DNA of 37,221 nt from Nitrospiraceae bacterium (GCA_013140715.1 JABFSG010000071.1:1-37221); one strand, 5' to 3'; shown: positions 1 through 7,635, counted from the first letter of the stretch. The notes: a model not told the origin generated them from the sequence alone. Program-made: numbers and translations.

Positions 1-186
1 CAGCAACAAGCGCCCATGCCGGCCAAAGAGCGCTTTCAACTTTCCCTTCCAGCGCAGCGTCTCCGGATGCCGCGAGTATCCCTTCTTCCCGTTCACCAGA
101 ACCGACCAGATCGCATGCAACTCCCGAGGCTCTTCCAATAAATGATTCCGACAGAGTTTCTTCGGCGAAATATCCCAAATCCTCAC
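1..186 (-). CDS. Pyrimidine dimer DNA glycosylase/endonuclease V-like protein (partial)
   Basis: The reading frame opens at a GTG at 184-186 and runs off the left edge, leaving 62 N-terminal residues. They include VRIWDISPKKLCRNHLL, then RELHAIWS and KGYSRHPETLRW. This matches my memory of the bacterial Pyr_excise family, related to T4 endonuclease V, which cuts the glycosyl bond at UV-induced pyrimidine dimers. An in-frame stop lies a few codons upstream of the GTG, so the start is well bounded. The C-terminus is outside the window, so catalytic residues cannot be checked. Family assignment is from recalled similarity and is fairly, not fully, secure. Confidence 0.7.
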   Translation of the reverse strand, partial: MRIWDISPKKLCRNHLLEEPRELHAIWSVLVNGKKGYSRHPETLRWKGKLKALFGRHGRLLL

Positions 187-245
187 TGCTCGTCGTCCAT
201 CACATTATGCTACGCGATTTAGCTTTGTTGCGCATTAGCCATCAA

Positions 246-1415
246 CTATCTAACTAAATACTTCGTGAGATCAACTTCGTCAAATCCCTTCTTTCTTCTC
301 AAGACCAATTTCTCACCCTCTTGCCGAATACTCACATGCCAATAGAATCTATTTTCCAACTGAGTGATCCACATTCCCTCAAGCCACCCGGTGAAATCCT
401 TAAATGGAATGAGCAGGACGATCTTCTCCGAACCGCAACCATAGGCAACATACCCTTCTATTGCCGCCTCCAGTTTCTCCTTTTGATGAGGATGAAATGC
501 ATACCAATACATTTCTCTTGCATGCGCTCTCGAAACAGCGCAAACAACCACCACTGCTCCATCGGGAGAACTATAGGTTGCACGTGTTTGCTTGAGCAAT
601 GACCTATTCAGGCTCTCCTCAATCCGGCGTATGCAAGCTGCATGGAAATCAACAGGGACAAATTGGGGAACCTTTTTGTCCTTCCTCCTGGATAGATCTT
701 CTTGTACTTCTGGCTCCTCAACGTCCTGTCGAACCTCTTCCGCAGCAGAAAAGACCAGATCTATGATCCCGTCAACTCTCGTGAATTCCTGTGGGACCAA
801 GACGCCTGCTATTTTTTTGAGCATTTGCGGATCTTCGACCGTTTCCTTGAGAATCATCAGCCGAATCAACGAATCGACGCTGATCAGGCGAATATCCCAG
901 GCATGTCTTGAGCCACGAATTTGTGCTTCAAGATCGCCTGTATCTTGCCTACCAACAACGATGAGTATGGAAGATTTGGCTTCAACTACCTTGGCTTCTT
1001 GGATGAGCTTCTTTCTGTATTCAGCAATTGCATCGAGGGCTACCCTATACGCATCGGTTGTTTTGACCTCGACAATAATCTCTTCACCCAATGATGATTT
1101 CCAAAGACCATCATATCCACTTTGACCTGAGCTGCCGCGATATCTCCCATCTTCAACTTGGAAACCAAGCCTTCGGCCAACTTGGTTAACAACATCTTGG
1201 AGTGCCAGTCCACCGCTTTCAAACTTTTCGTTTAGACACTCTGCCGCGCAACGAGCAAGAAGAGCAGACGGCACATGAGAGAGGAAATCTCGGAATTCTT
1301 TTGAGGCATCTCCCCCATCAAGCAGTTTCTCAGAACCAGCAATTGCAATAATTTGCTGAACTTGTTTTCCTTCGAGGTCCGTCCTCGATTTACCCCACAG
1401 ATCCAGGAGAGGCAT
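246..1415 (-). CDS. Hypothetical protein with PD-(D/E)XK nuclease-like motif
   Basis: A 389-residue protein with a GAGGAAAG ribosome binding site ahead of its ATG. An N-terminal helical part (about 1-95) is followed by GYDGLW around residue 100 and EEIIVEVKTTD around 111-121. Asp102, Glu116 and Lys118 fit the D-X(n)-E-X-K pattern of the PD-(D/E)XK nuclease fold found in restriction enzymes and related proteins. The C-terminal 150 residues are not recognised. No methyltransferase or ATPase partner is adjacent, so a restriction system is not shown. It stands alone after the purine genes, separated by a palindromic repeat. The fold call is inference from the motif. Confidence 0.65.
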   Translation of the reverse strand: MPLLDLWGKSRTDLEGKQVQQIIAIAGSEKLLDGGDASKEFRDFLSHVPSALLARCAAECLNEKFESGGLALQDVVNQVGRRLGFQVEDGRYRGSSGQSGYDGLWKSSLGEEIIVEVKTTDAYRVALDAIAEYRKKLIQEAKVVEAKSSILIVVGRQDTGDLEAQIRGSRHAWDIRLISVDSLIRLMILKETVEDPQMLKKIAGVLVPQEFTRVDGIIDLVFSAAEEVRQDVEEPEVQEDLSRRKDKKVPQFVPVDFHAACIRRIEESLNRSLLKQTRATYSSPDGAVVVVCAVSRAHAREMYWYAFHPHQKEKLEAAIEGYVAYGCGSEKIVLLIPFKDFTGWLEGMWITQLENRFYWHVSIRQEGEKLVLRRKKGFDEVDLTKYLVR

Positions 1416-1453
1416 AAATCTTTCCTCGATTTCTATCCAGCCATGACAGGCTT

Positions 1454-1557
1454 TGAGGGGGTGGCCCGATTGGTCTCCAACTGCGCGCGTCCAACGAGGG
1501 CCTTCTTAGGCCGCGCGTTGCGCGAGCAAAGGAGACTAACGGGCTACCCATCCCCTC
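1454..1557 (-). repeat. GC-rich palindromic repeat, copy 1 (downstream of purQ)
   Basis: The conserved core spans about 1479-1530 (ACTGCGCGCGTCCAACGAGG, a short loop, then GGCCGCGCGTTGCGCGAGCA). Its halves are imperfectly complementary. Outside the core, 1454-1478 and 1531-1557 also pair with each other, ending in GTCTCC/GGAGAC, and are unlike the arms of the other copies. A second, unrelated GCGGGG/CCCCGC hairpin lies at 1567-1607, between this repeat and the purQ stop. There is no T-tract, so it is not a standard terminator. Apart from these hairpins, nothing else is seen in the 246-bp gap. Confidence 0.8.
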
Positions 1558-1661
1558 CTACACCGGGCGGGGTGCGAGGACGAGCGATGATCGACGACAG
1601 GCCCCGCTCCTACGCCTAGTACGGTCGAGCCGGAGTGTCTGCACAGAGCCGGCCCTGGCCG

Positions 1662-2384
1662 TCACGCTCCCACCATCTTTATTTGCTTCTTGTTCCCCTT
1701 CAACGACTCCAGCATCGAGAGGAAAATCAACCGGCCATCTTCATTGCCTAGCACGTCTTCCGCGCAGCGCTCCGGATGCGGCATCATGCCGAGCACATTG
1801 CCCTCGGCATTGATAATCCCCGCGATGTTGTCCAGCGAACCGTTCGGATTCGCCTCCGGCGTCACCTTGCCCTCCGGCGTGCAATAGCGCAGCACGATCT
1901 GCGCGTTCGCCTGCATCGCAGCCAGCGTGACCGGATCGGTGTAGTAGTTGCCGTCTGCATGCGCAATTGGAATCTTCAATACCTGCCCGGACTCACAGCT
2001 TCCCGAGAACGCCGTCGCCGCATTCTCAACCTTCACGTAAACATCCTTGCAGATGAAATGCAGCGAGCGGTTGCGTAACATCGCGCCGGGCAACAACCCT
2101 GCTTCGAGCAGAATCTGAAACCCGTTGCAGATGCCGAGCACCATGCCGCCTTTTTTCGCAAACTCCTTCACCGCCCCCATCACCGGCGAGAACCGCGCGA
2201 TGGCGCCGGTCCGCAAATAGTCGCCGTAGGAAAACCCGCCCGGCAGGACAATCGCATCCAGCCCCGCAAGCAAGGTCTCCTTATGCCAGATCATCTCCAC
2301 ATACTGCCCCAGCACATCCTGGGAAATATGCTGACAGTCGTGATCGCAATTACTGCCGGGGAAAACCACCACTCCAATTTTCAT
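1662..2384 (-). CDS. purQ: Phosphoribosylformylglycinamidine synthase subunit PurQ
   Basis: The 240-residue glutaminase subunit of FGAM synthase supplies ammonia from glutamine to PurL in step four of purine synthesis. It begins [16 protein letters not shown], typical of PurQ. The nucleophile elbow GICNG carries Cys86, and the class I amidotransferase His/Glu pair is in MMPHPERC near the C-terminus. The ATG at 2382-2384 is preferred over the in-frame GTG five codons upstream because AGGTGA precedes it at close spacing. purS lies just upstream on the same strand with a repeat hairpin between. purL is not in the window. Confidence 0.95.
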   Translation of the reverse strand: MKIGVVVFPGSNCDHDCQHISQDVLGQYVEMIWHKETLLAGLDAIVLPGGFSYGDYLRTGAIARFSPVMGAVKEFAKKGGMVLGICNGFQILLEAGLLPGAMLRNRSLHFICKDVYVKVENAATAFSGSCESGQVLKIPIAHADGNYYTDPVTLAAMQANAQIVLRYCTPEGKVTPEANPNGSLDNIAGIINAEGNVLGMMPHPERCAEDVLGNEDGRLIFLSMLESLKGNKKQIKMVGA

Positions 2385-2402
2385 TTCACCTACCCCCACT
2401 TC

Positions 2403-2518
2403 GTTGCAGCGAGATGGCGGGACTTGGTTTTACTGCGCGCGTCCAATGAGGGTCGTCCTCGACCGCGCGTTGCGCGAGCACGAAACCAAGTCCGGCCATC
2501 CCGCCACCTCACTGCAAC
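2403..2518 (-). repeat. GC-rich palindromic repeat, copy 2 (purS/purQ spacer, overlaps purS stop)
   Basis: Same core as copy 1 at about 2432-2482. The immediate flanks GACTTGGTTT (2421-2430) and AAACCAAGTC (2483-2492) are perfect inverted repeats. Pairing continues between 2403-2420 and 2500-2518, interrupted by a 7-nt insertion on one side. The outer right arm contains the last codons and the TGA of purS (stop at 2509-2511). The left arm is therefore an inverted near-copy of the purS 3' end, with about 26 of 28 positions matching. Confidence 0.85.
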
Positions 2519-2748
2519 TCATACCGATACTCTTCGACAATGGTATTGGCCAATAGCTTTTCGCACATCTGCTTCACCTGGGCCTCAGCCTTCACCTTGT
2601 CTGTCTCGTTCACGTCCACTTCCATATACTTCCCGACTCGCACATTCCCCGCATTCTTGAACCCCAACGAATCGAGCGCATGCTCAATCGCCTTCCCCTG
2701 CGGGTCCAAGATGCCTGACTTCAAAGTCACATGAATTTTCGCTTTCAC
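2509..2748 (-). CDS. purS: Phosphoribosylformylglycinamidine synthase subunit PurS
   Basis: A 79-residue protein of normal PurS length. It starts MKAKIHVTLKSGILDPQG and includes the usual AIEHALDSLGF and VRVGKYMEVDV segments. PurS is the small dimeric scaffold that holds PurQ and PurL together in the multi-subunit FGAM synthase. Its start overlaps the stop of the upstream small membrane protein gene by four bases, which implies translational coupling. Its 3' end is part of the hairpin arm of repeat copy 2, so the mRNA end around the stop is probably strongly folded. Confidence 0.95.
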   Translation of the reverse strand: MKAKIHVTLKSGILDPQGKAIEHALDSLGFKNAGNVRVGKYMEVDVNETDKVKAEAQVKQMCEKLLANTIVEEYRYELQ

Positions 2749-2966
2749 TTTTGACTCCCCTGCTCAGACTCTTTGGTCTGTTTGTCCACATATCTCCTGA
2801 TCCAGAAAATCCCGGCGATCGTCCCGAAGCCTGCCAGAATTATCGCGAAGAGCGGCCAGCGCCATGGTGACTCCTGCAGGCGATAGGTCAACATACCGAC
2901 CACCCCCATGACCCCCAAAATGGAGCCCACCAACCCATACATCATGAATAACCGCCGAAACCCCAT
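2745..2966 (-). CDS. Small membrane protein, two predicted helices
   Basis: I take the ATG at 2964-2966, preceded by AAGGG at good spacing. The longer frame to 3080 would read into a repeat. The 73-residue product starts MGFRRLFMMYGLVGSILGV and has two hydrophobic stretches (about 7-27 and 36-55), the second ending in IFWIRRYVDKQ, then a charged tail. This loosely resembles AtpI/AtpZ-type small membrane proteins, but I cannot assign it. It overlaps the purS start by four bases, so it is expressed with the purine genes. Confidence 0.7.
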   Translation of the reverse strand: MGFRRLFMMYGLVGSILGVMGVVGMLTYRLQESPWRWPLFAIILAGFGTIAGIFWIRRYVDKQTKESEQGSQK

Positions 2967-3020
2967 TACTTGCCCTTCCCTTCTCCCCTCCACCATAGGA
3001 TTTGGGACAGCCCTCGACGG

Positions 3021-3187
3021 GGATGGTGAGGTTGTCCTCAACTGCGCGACATTCTCACCCGCCCGCCCTGGCCGCGCCAAGATGCGTCCCAGAGGGAGCA
3101 GGCAGATTGTTCTTCACTGCGCGCATCGAACGAGCACCGTCTCATCGTGCACGTTCTGCGAGCAAAGAGGCCGGCCCCTCCATCTCC
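3021..3187 (-). repeat. Composite palindromic repeat, copy 3 (downstream of purC)
   Basis: A clear core copy lies at about 3115-3166 (ACTGCGCGCATCGAACGAGC, loop, CGTTCTGCGAGCAAAGAG). A decayed second core start, CAACTGCGCG, lies at about 3039-3048. The far left flank (about 3021-3046) pairs imperfectly with the flank just after the purC stop (about 3166-3187). The two cores therefore sit inside one outer hairpin. The right arm ends directly at the purC stop codon (3188-3190), as in copies 2 and 5. Confidence 0.6.
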
Positions 3188-3892
3188 TCATCCGCACACT
3201 CTTTTCAAAACTTCCCGATACGCCTCTTCAATCTTCCCCAAATCCTTCCGAAACCGATCCTTATCCATCGACTCCTTCGTCGTCTGGTCCCAAAAGCGGC
3301 AGGTATCCGGCGAAATCTCATCGGCCAGAATCAGCGTGCCGTTATGCAGCCCAAACTCCAACTTAAAATCGACGAGAATCATCTTTCGTTCCAGAAAGAA
3401 GGGCTGAAGGACACAGTTTACTTTCAGCGCAAGGCGCTTGATCTCAGCCATCTGCTCCACTGTCGCCAATTTCATCAGCCGAATATGTTCGTCGGCGATA
3501 AGCGGATCGCCCAACCCATCGTTCTTGTAATACCACTCCACGATGGCAGGCTCGATCGGGTCGCCTTCTTTCAACCCCAGCCGCTTCGCCAAACTACCTG
3601 CCACAACATTGCGAACCACTACTTCGACCGGCACGATCGCCACTTTCTTCGTGAGCAACTCCCGCTCGCTTAGCCGCTCGACAAAATGCGTCGGCACACC
3701 GGCCTGTTCCAGCAGCCGAAAGAGCCGCTCCGACACTTTATTATTGATCACGCCCTTCTCAACGATGGTCCCACGCTTCTGCGCATTAAATGCCGTCGCA
3801 TCGTCCTTGAAATACTGGACGACCTGATCAGGCTTGTCGGTCGCAAAAACCTTCTTAGCCTTACCCTCGTAGAGTAGCGCGCCCGTTACCAT
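3188..3892 (-). CDS. purC: Phosphoribosylaminoimidazole-succinocarboxamide synthase (SAICAR synthetase)
   Basis: A 234-residue ATP-dependent ligase that joins CAIR and aspartate to give SAICAR in purine synthesis. The sequence has the PurC landmarks: LLYEGKAKKVF at the N-terminus, the KRGTIVEKGVINNKVSE region, VEVVVRNVVAGSL, and LVDFKLEFG followed by LADEISPDTCRFWD near the C-terminus. The length is normal. A GAGGT ribosome binding site stands six bases before the ATG. The chlorite dismutase gene ends only 25 bp upstream on the same strand, so the two are probably co-transcribed. Confidence 0.96.
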   Translation of the reverse strand: MVTGALLYEGKAKKVFATDKPDQVVQYFKDDATAFNAQKRGTIVEKGVINNKVSERLFRLLEQAGVPTHFVERLSERELLTKKVAIVPVEVVVRNVVAGSLAKRLGLKEGDPIEPAIVEWYYKNDGLGDPLIADEHIRLMKLATVEQMAEIKRLALKVNCVLQPFFLERKMILVDFKLEFGLHNGTLILADEISPDTCRFWDQTTKESMDKDRFRKDLGKIEEAYREVLKRVCG

Positions 3893-3917
3893 AGCTAGAC
3901 CTCAACTGCGGTCACAT

Positions 3918-4691
3918 TCACTGCGTCAACACCTCGATGATTTCGTCCAGCGACTTGACTGTGCCGATCAGCGTCGGGTGGCCGAACCGGTGCGTGTACT
4001 GAAACTCTTTCACCTTTTGCAACGACAACACCAAACTGTGAAAATCCTCCAGCTTGGAAGTTTCAAAATAGGTGATGAAGTCCAGATCGTCAAGCCCGCT
4101 GGAGTGATAGAGCTTCCGTTTGACTGTTTTGAGATACGGCACCGTGGCTTCCGTATGCTCCTGCATCATGGCCACGCGTTTGTCTTGACCCAACCCCCAC
4201 CATTCGGGGCTCTTCCGAATGGGAATGATGATCGCATAGGGCTTGGGGCCAGGTTCGCTGGGAATCTTAAGGTCTGTCTTCATCTGGTCTGGAAATGCCG
4301 GCACATAATTGGCTTTCTTGGTCAACCCCTGCATTATGGCCGCAGTCTGGAGATGCTTTCCAAACAGACTATGCTGTAGATCGACGAGAAACGCCTGGGT
4401 ATCATGCAGCTCGGACGCATGGACACGAAACATGAGATCTCCGTGATCGGAGAGCCCGCGCAGGAGATAGAGATCGATGGCGACTTTCTCGCGGTGCTGC
4501 TCGACCACTCCCTTCAACGTAAGCAATTGCGTGATACGTGTCGTCTGACCTTGTTTAATCCAATCCTCATCCAGACGGAAAACGGCAAAGGTACCATAGA
4601 CGCCCGGCTCACTCAGCAGCTTCTCGCGGTCGGCTGCCTCGACAGAGGACACCGCCACCAAACCGACCGACACCAGCACAGCAACACGCAT
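3918..4691 (-). CDS. cld: Chlorite dismutase, periplasmic, Nitrospira type
   Basis: This heme b enzyme converts chlorite to chloride and O2. The chosen ATG gives a 257-residue precursor with a cleavable signal (hydrophobic residues 3-15, then VSSVEA before ADREKLL), so the protein is exported. The mature part closely follows the Nitrospira enzyme as I recall it: GVYGTFAVF, LYLLRGLSDHGDLMFRVHA, YAIIIPIRK, and the KLYHSSGLDD block. The proximal heme His179 (MQEHT) and the distal Arg192 (TVKRK), 13 residues apart, are both present. The open frame extends 76 codons further upstream, but that part translates an intergenic repeat. No good ribosome binding site is visible at this ATG. Confidence 0.9.
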   Translation of the reverse strand: MRVAVLVSVGLVAVSSVEAADREKLLSEPGVYGTFAVFRLDEDWIKQGQTTRITQLLTLKGVVEQHREKVAIDLYLLRGLSDHGDLMFRVHASELHDTQAFLVDLQHSLFGKHLQTAAIMQGLTKKANYVPAFPDQMKTDLKIPSEPGPKPYAIIIPIRKSPEWWGLGQDKRVAMMQEHTEATVPYLKTVKRKLYHSSGLDDLDFITYFETSKLEDFHSLVLSLQKVKEFQYTHRFGHPTLIGTVKSLDEIIEVLTQ

Positions 4692-4781
4692 GAGAAGAAA
4701 AAGAGGAGAATGAGGGGAAACCACACGAGCACACCAGAGCTTCGATAATCGGCACACATTTGCCAATGGGAAAATACCTAA

Positions 4782-4905
4782 CAGGATGCTCAAAAGGGAC
4801 GTCCAGCAAGGCCGCAGCGAGTGAAGGGTCGAGGCGTACCCCTTGAGGTACGTTGAGGGTCTGAACGATGCGAGAACGAAGCTGGCAGGCCTTTTCAGCA
4901 TCCTG
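4782..4905. repeat. 124-bp terminally inverted intergenic repeat (CAGGATGCT family)
   Basis: The ends CAGGATGCTCAAAA (4782-4795) and TTTTCAGCATCCTG (4892-4905) are complementary at 13 of 14 positions. Inside are CCAGCAAGGCCGCAGCGAGTG, GAGGCGTACC/GGTACGTTGAG and GCGAGAACGAAGCTGG. A decayed relative lies at 14064-14244. I recall near-identical sequences scattered through Nitrospira genomes; this is memory, not a search. The element sits between purB and cld and creates the false N-terminal extension of the cld frame. Confidence 0.75.
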
Positions 4906-4915
4906 ATAGAGGATC

Positions 4916-6244
4916 TCATCGTTTTCTTCCCTTCGCTGGGCTACGCGTCTCCGATCCGAATACCCGCCGAAAAATCTTGTCGAGATGGCGCAGATAATAC
5001 TTGGGGTCGAAACAGGAACGAATCTCCGTTGCCGTCAGATGTTTCGTCACGAAGGGGTCCCGGCCGACTAATTCTTGTAATCCTCCCTCACCTTTCCAGG
5101 AGGCCATGGCATTGCGCTGGACAGCCTCATAGGACTCCTTGCGCTGGGCGCCCTTCTCGATAAGCCGCAGCAGCAGCCGCTGCGAGTAGACCAGTCCCCC
5201 GGTAAGATCCAGGTTGCGCTTCATGTTGGCCGGGTAGACCACCAGATGTTCGATGACATCGGTGATCCGCGCCAGCATATAGTCGATCAGAATCGTGCTA
5301 TCCGGCATGATCACACGCTCAACGGACGAATGGCTGATATCGCGCTCATGCCACAGAGCGACATTCTCCATTGCCGCAAGGCTATTGCCCCGCACAACGC
5401 GCGCCAGCCCGCAGAGGTTCTCCGAAGCGATCGGATTCCGCTTGTGCGGCATCGCCGAAGATCCCTTCTGCCCTTCCGAAAAATACTCTTCCGCTTCGAG
5501 CACTTCGGTCCGTTGCAGATGGCGAATCTCCGTCGCAAACTTTTCGATGCTGGCAGCGAGCAACGCCAACGCCGAAGCATAGGATGCATGGCGATCGCGC
5601 TGCACGATTTGATTCGAGACAGGGTCCGGCGTCAGTCCCAGCTTGGCGCAGACATACTCTTCTATCTCAGGTCCTTGATGGGCAAAGGTGCCCATCGCGC
5701 CGGATAGTTTCCCGACTGCAATCTCCTGCCGCACATGCGTCAGCCGCTCCCGATGCCGGCAGACCTCTTCGTACCAAATGGCCAACTTGAAACCGAATGA
5801 GATCGGCTCGCCATGAATACCGTGCGAGCGGCCGACCATCACCGTATGCTTATACTTCAGCGCCTGCCGCTTCAACACAGAGACCAACTTGTCGAGATCG
5901 TCAAGAATGAGGTCGAGCGCCTCGGTCATCTGCACGGCCAGCGACGTATCCACAATATCCGACGAGGTCAGCCCCATGTGGAGGAACCGATGTTCAGGGC
6001 CGACCGAGTCCACGAGCGATTCGAGAAAGGCGATCACATCGTGCTTCGTCACCTTCTCGATCCTAGCGATGCGCTTCACATCGATCGTAGCCTTCTTCCC
6101 AATACGAGCCGCGGTGCCGCGCGGAACCTGGCCCGCCCGTTCGAAGGCCTCGCAGGCAGCCAGCTCGACGGCGAGCCAGATCTCGTACTTACGCTTCAGC
6201 TCCCAGATGACGCTCATCTCGGGACGAGTGTATCGGTCAATCAT
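4916..6244 (-). CDS. purB: Adenylosuccinate lyase
   Basis: A 442-residue member of the fumarase/aspartase superfamily. It acts twice in purine synthesis, cleaving fumarate from SAICAR and from adenylosuccinate. It begins MIDRYTRPEMSVIWE. The catalytic signature GSSAMPHKRNP is at residues 261-271, with the flexible-loop serine in SSAMPH, and the general acid histidine lies in the GRSHGIHGEP segment (about 138-147). It is full length and starts at an ATG. nusB lies upstream and cld downstream, so it is the first purine gene in the leftward run. Confidence 0.96.
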   Translation of the reverse strand: MIDRYTRPEMSVIWELKRKYEIWLAVELAACEAFERAGQVPRGTAARIGKKATIDVKRIARIEKVTKHDVIAFLESLVDSVGPEHRFLHMGLTSSDIVDTSLAVQMTEALDLILDDLDKLVSVLKRQALKYKHTVMVGRSHGIHGEPISFGFKLAIWYEEVCRHRERLTHVRQEIAVGKLSGAMGTFAHQGPEIEEYVCAKLGLTPDPVSNQIVQRDRHASYASALALLAASIEKFATEIRHLQRTEVLEAEEYFSEGQKGSSAMPHKRNPIASENLCGLARVVRGNSLAAMENVALWHERDISHSSVERVIMPDSTILIDYMLARITDVIEHLVVYPANMKRNLDLTGGLVYSQRLLLRLIEKGAQRKESYEAVQRNAMASWKGEGGLQELVGRDPFVTKHLTATEIRSCFDPKYYLRHLDKIFRRVFGSETRSPAKGRKR

Positions 6245-6310
6245 GGTAGCCTCGTGAAACGCAAGAGACAGAACTATTTGCCTTGAATTTCAATACCCCA
6301 TCTTTCACGT

Positions 6311-6754
6311 TTAACCTTTCGCGCCTGACGCCTCACGTCTTTTAGCGGCTAGCGTCAGCTCCTTATTCAACACCTGATCGAGAATCCCATTGACGAATTT
6401 GGATGCATCGTCGTCGCCGAAACTCTTAGCCAACTCAATAGCCTCGTTCACCGTGACTTTGGCCGGCACTTCATCCATCCACATTAATTCATAGACACCG
6501 GCGCGAAGGATACTGCGGTCCACAATCGGCATGCGACTGACTTTCCAATTGGTGGCATATTTCCCGATGAGAACATCGAGCTCCTTCTTCTTCTCCAGCA
6601 CTCCTGCAACAAGCCGTTCGGCAAAAGCCTTTACCTCGTCCGTCGCCTCGTTCTCCTTCCAGAACATATCCAACCACAGGCCAGGCTTGCCGTGAATATC
6701 GTACTGAAACAGAATTTGGAGTGCGCGCTCGCGGGCTTGATGGCGGGATCCCAT
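6311..6754 (-). CDS. nusB: Transcription antitermination factor NusB
   Basis: A 147-residue NusB, which with NusE (S10) binds boxA RNA to prevent premature termination in rRNA operons. The N-terminus [20 protein letters not shown] and the C-terminal [28 protein letters not shown] are diagnostic. The ATG at 6752-6754 is chosen because family members start with a basic GSRHxAR segment. An in-frame TTG eight codons earlier is less likely. No strong ribosome binding site is seen. The ribH-nusB order is common in bacteria, and the two are separated here by about 90 bp. Confidence 0.94.
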   Translation of the reverse strand: MGSRHQARERALQILFQYDIHGKPGLWLDMFWKENEATDEVKAFAERLVAGVLEKKKELDVLIGKYATNWKVSRMPIVDRSILRAGVYELMWMDEVPAKVTVNEAIELAKSFGDDDASKFVNGILDQVLNKELTLAAKRREASGAKG

Positions 6755-6845
6755 GGCTAAAAAATAGTTAAAAGGCAAGCAAGTTGAAAAGTGCGAACGT
6801 CCACAGCCTGACGGCCGGACAGCAAAGAGTCCCGACTATAACTCA

Positions 6846-7394
6846 TCATCGTTTTGTCCTCACCTGTCCTCGACCCTTCTTACTTGCCGGCTTGTCACTT
6901 TCAAACTTTCCAACTTCCCTTTTGATATTGCGCATGACCGTCGCCATTTCGATTGCAGACCTCGCCGCTTCAGCGCCACGATCGAACTTGGCCGACCCAG
7001 CCCGCTCGATTGCCTGCGCGACCGTGTGCGTCGTGAGCACCCCAAAGATGATCGGCACGTCGGTATCCAGCGACACCTGCCCGACCCCGCGGCTGACCTC
7101 CGCACAGATGTAATCGAAATGCGGCGTGTCGCCACGAATGACCGCGCCGAGACAAATCACGGCATCGAACTGCTTCGTTCGTGCCATCGTTCGAGCCACA
7201 AGCGGAATCTCGAATGCCCCCGGCACCCGCACCGCCTCGACATCGTCTGCCTTGACCCCCTGTTTCGTCAATTCCTCGACACAGGCGCTCAACAGCTTAC
7301 TCGTCACGAACTTGTTGAACTTCGCGACGACAATCCCAACCCGCAACCCCGTCGCATCCTGAGAACCCTTCCGCAGCTTCATTTTTTGTTTCAT
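6846..7394 (-). CDS. ribH: 6,7-dimethyl-8-ribityllumazine synthase
   Basis: Lumazine synthase condenses dihydroxybutanone phosphate with ribityl-aminouracil in riboflavin synthesis and often forms icosahedral shells. Landmarks are GLRVGIVVAKFNKFVTSKLL, VRVPGAFEIPL, the loop CLGAVIRGDTPHFDYICAEVS cut here as two motifs (CLGAVIRGDT and HFDYICAEVS), and PIIFGVLTT. The start is uncertain: GGAGG lies only two bases before the ATG at 7392-7394, and a second in-frame ATG is at 7380-7382. The longer frame to 7625 translates repeat copies 4 and 5 and is rejected. The C-terminus has a Lys/Arg-rich tail beyond the usual end. Confidence 0.93.
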   Translation of the reverse strand: MKQKMKLRKGSQDATGLRVGIVVAKFNKFVTSKLLSACVEELTKQGVKADDVEAVRVPGAFEIPLVARTMARTKQFDAVICLGAVIRGDTPHFDYICAEVSRGVGQVSLDTDVPIIFGVLTTHTVAQAIERAGSAKFDRGAEAARSAIEMATVMRNIKREVGKFESDKPASKKGRGQVRTKR

Positions 7395-7421
7395 TTCCTC
7401 CAGCACGTTCGCCACGAACGA

Positions 7422-7510
7422 GGGAACGGCCAGCTTGCCCTTCAACTGCGCGCATCGAACGATGCACATCCTTATCGTGCGCGTTCCGGGAGCAAAGAGA
7501 TCACCCTTTC
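7422..7510 (-). repeat. GC-rich palindromic repeat, copy 4 (ribBA/ribH spacer, ribH side)
   Basis: The core at about 7444-7498 reads AACTGCGCGCATCGAACGAT, loop, TCGTGCGCGTTCCGGGAGCA. It shares the CATCGAACGA variant with copy 3. The inner halves pair well (ATCGAACGATGC with a GTGCGCGTTC segment), but the outer arms match only weakly. It lies directly before ribH and may affect ribH translation. Copy 5 follows 50 bp away, so this spacer holds a tandem pair. Confidence 0.6.
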
Positions 7511-7542
7511 TTCTCGTCCCCTCCCCAACTTGCCTACACGAA

Positions 7543-7632
7543 GGGTCGGTTGGGTTGGGCTCACTGCGCGCGTCCAACGAGGGCTTTCTCAGGCCGCGCG
7601 TTGCGCGAGCAAGAGACCGACCCAATCGACCC
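7543..7632 (-). repeat. GC-rich palindromic repeat, copy 5 (immediately after ribBA stop)
   Basis: The core at 7563-7612 is nearly identical to copy 1. The outer arms 7543-7562 (GGGTCGGTTGGGTTGGGCTC) and 7613-7632 (GAGACCGACCCAATCGACCC) are complementary at 17 of 20 positions and share nothing with the arms of other copies. The right arm ends three bases from the ribBA stop codon (7636-7638). Confidence 0.8.
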
Positions 7633-7635
7633 TCC

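Noticed and set aside
4692-4919. N-terminal extension of the chlorite dismutase frame (76 codons)
   Set aside because: It translates the 124-bp intergenic repeat; a proper signal peptide begins at the internal ATG (4691).
7395-7625. N-terminal extension of the ribH frame
   Set aside because: It reads through palindromic repeats 4 and 5 and precedes the conserved lumazine synthase start.
1454-7632. Integron attC sites as explanation for the palindromic repeats
   Set aside because: The cores lack the paired RYYYAAC/GTTRRRY ends at the right places, genes are all housekeeping and co-oriented in an operon, and no integrase is seen.
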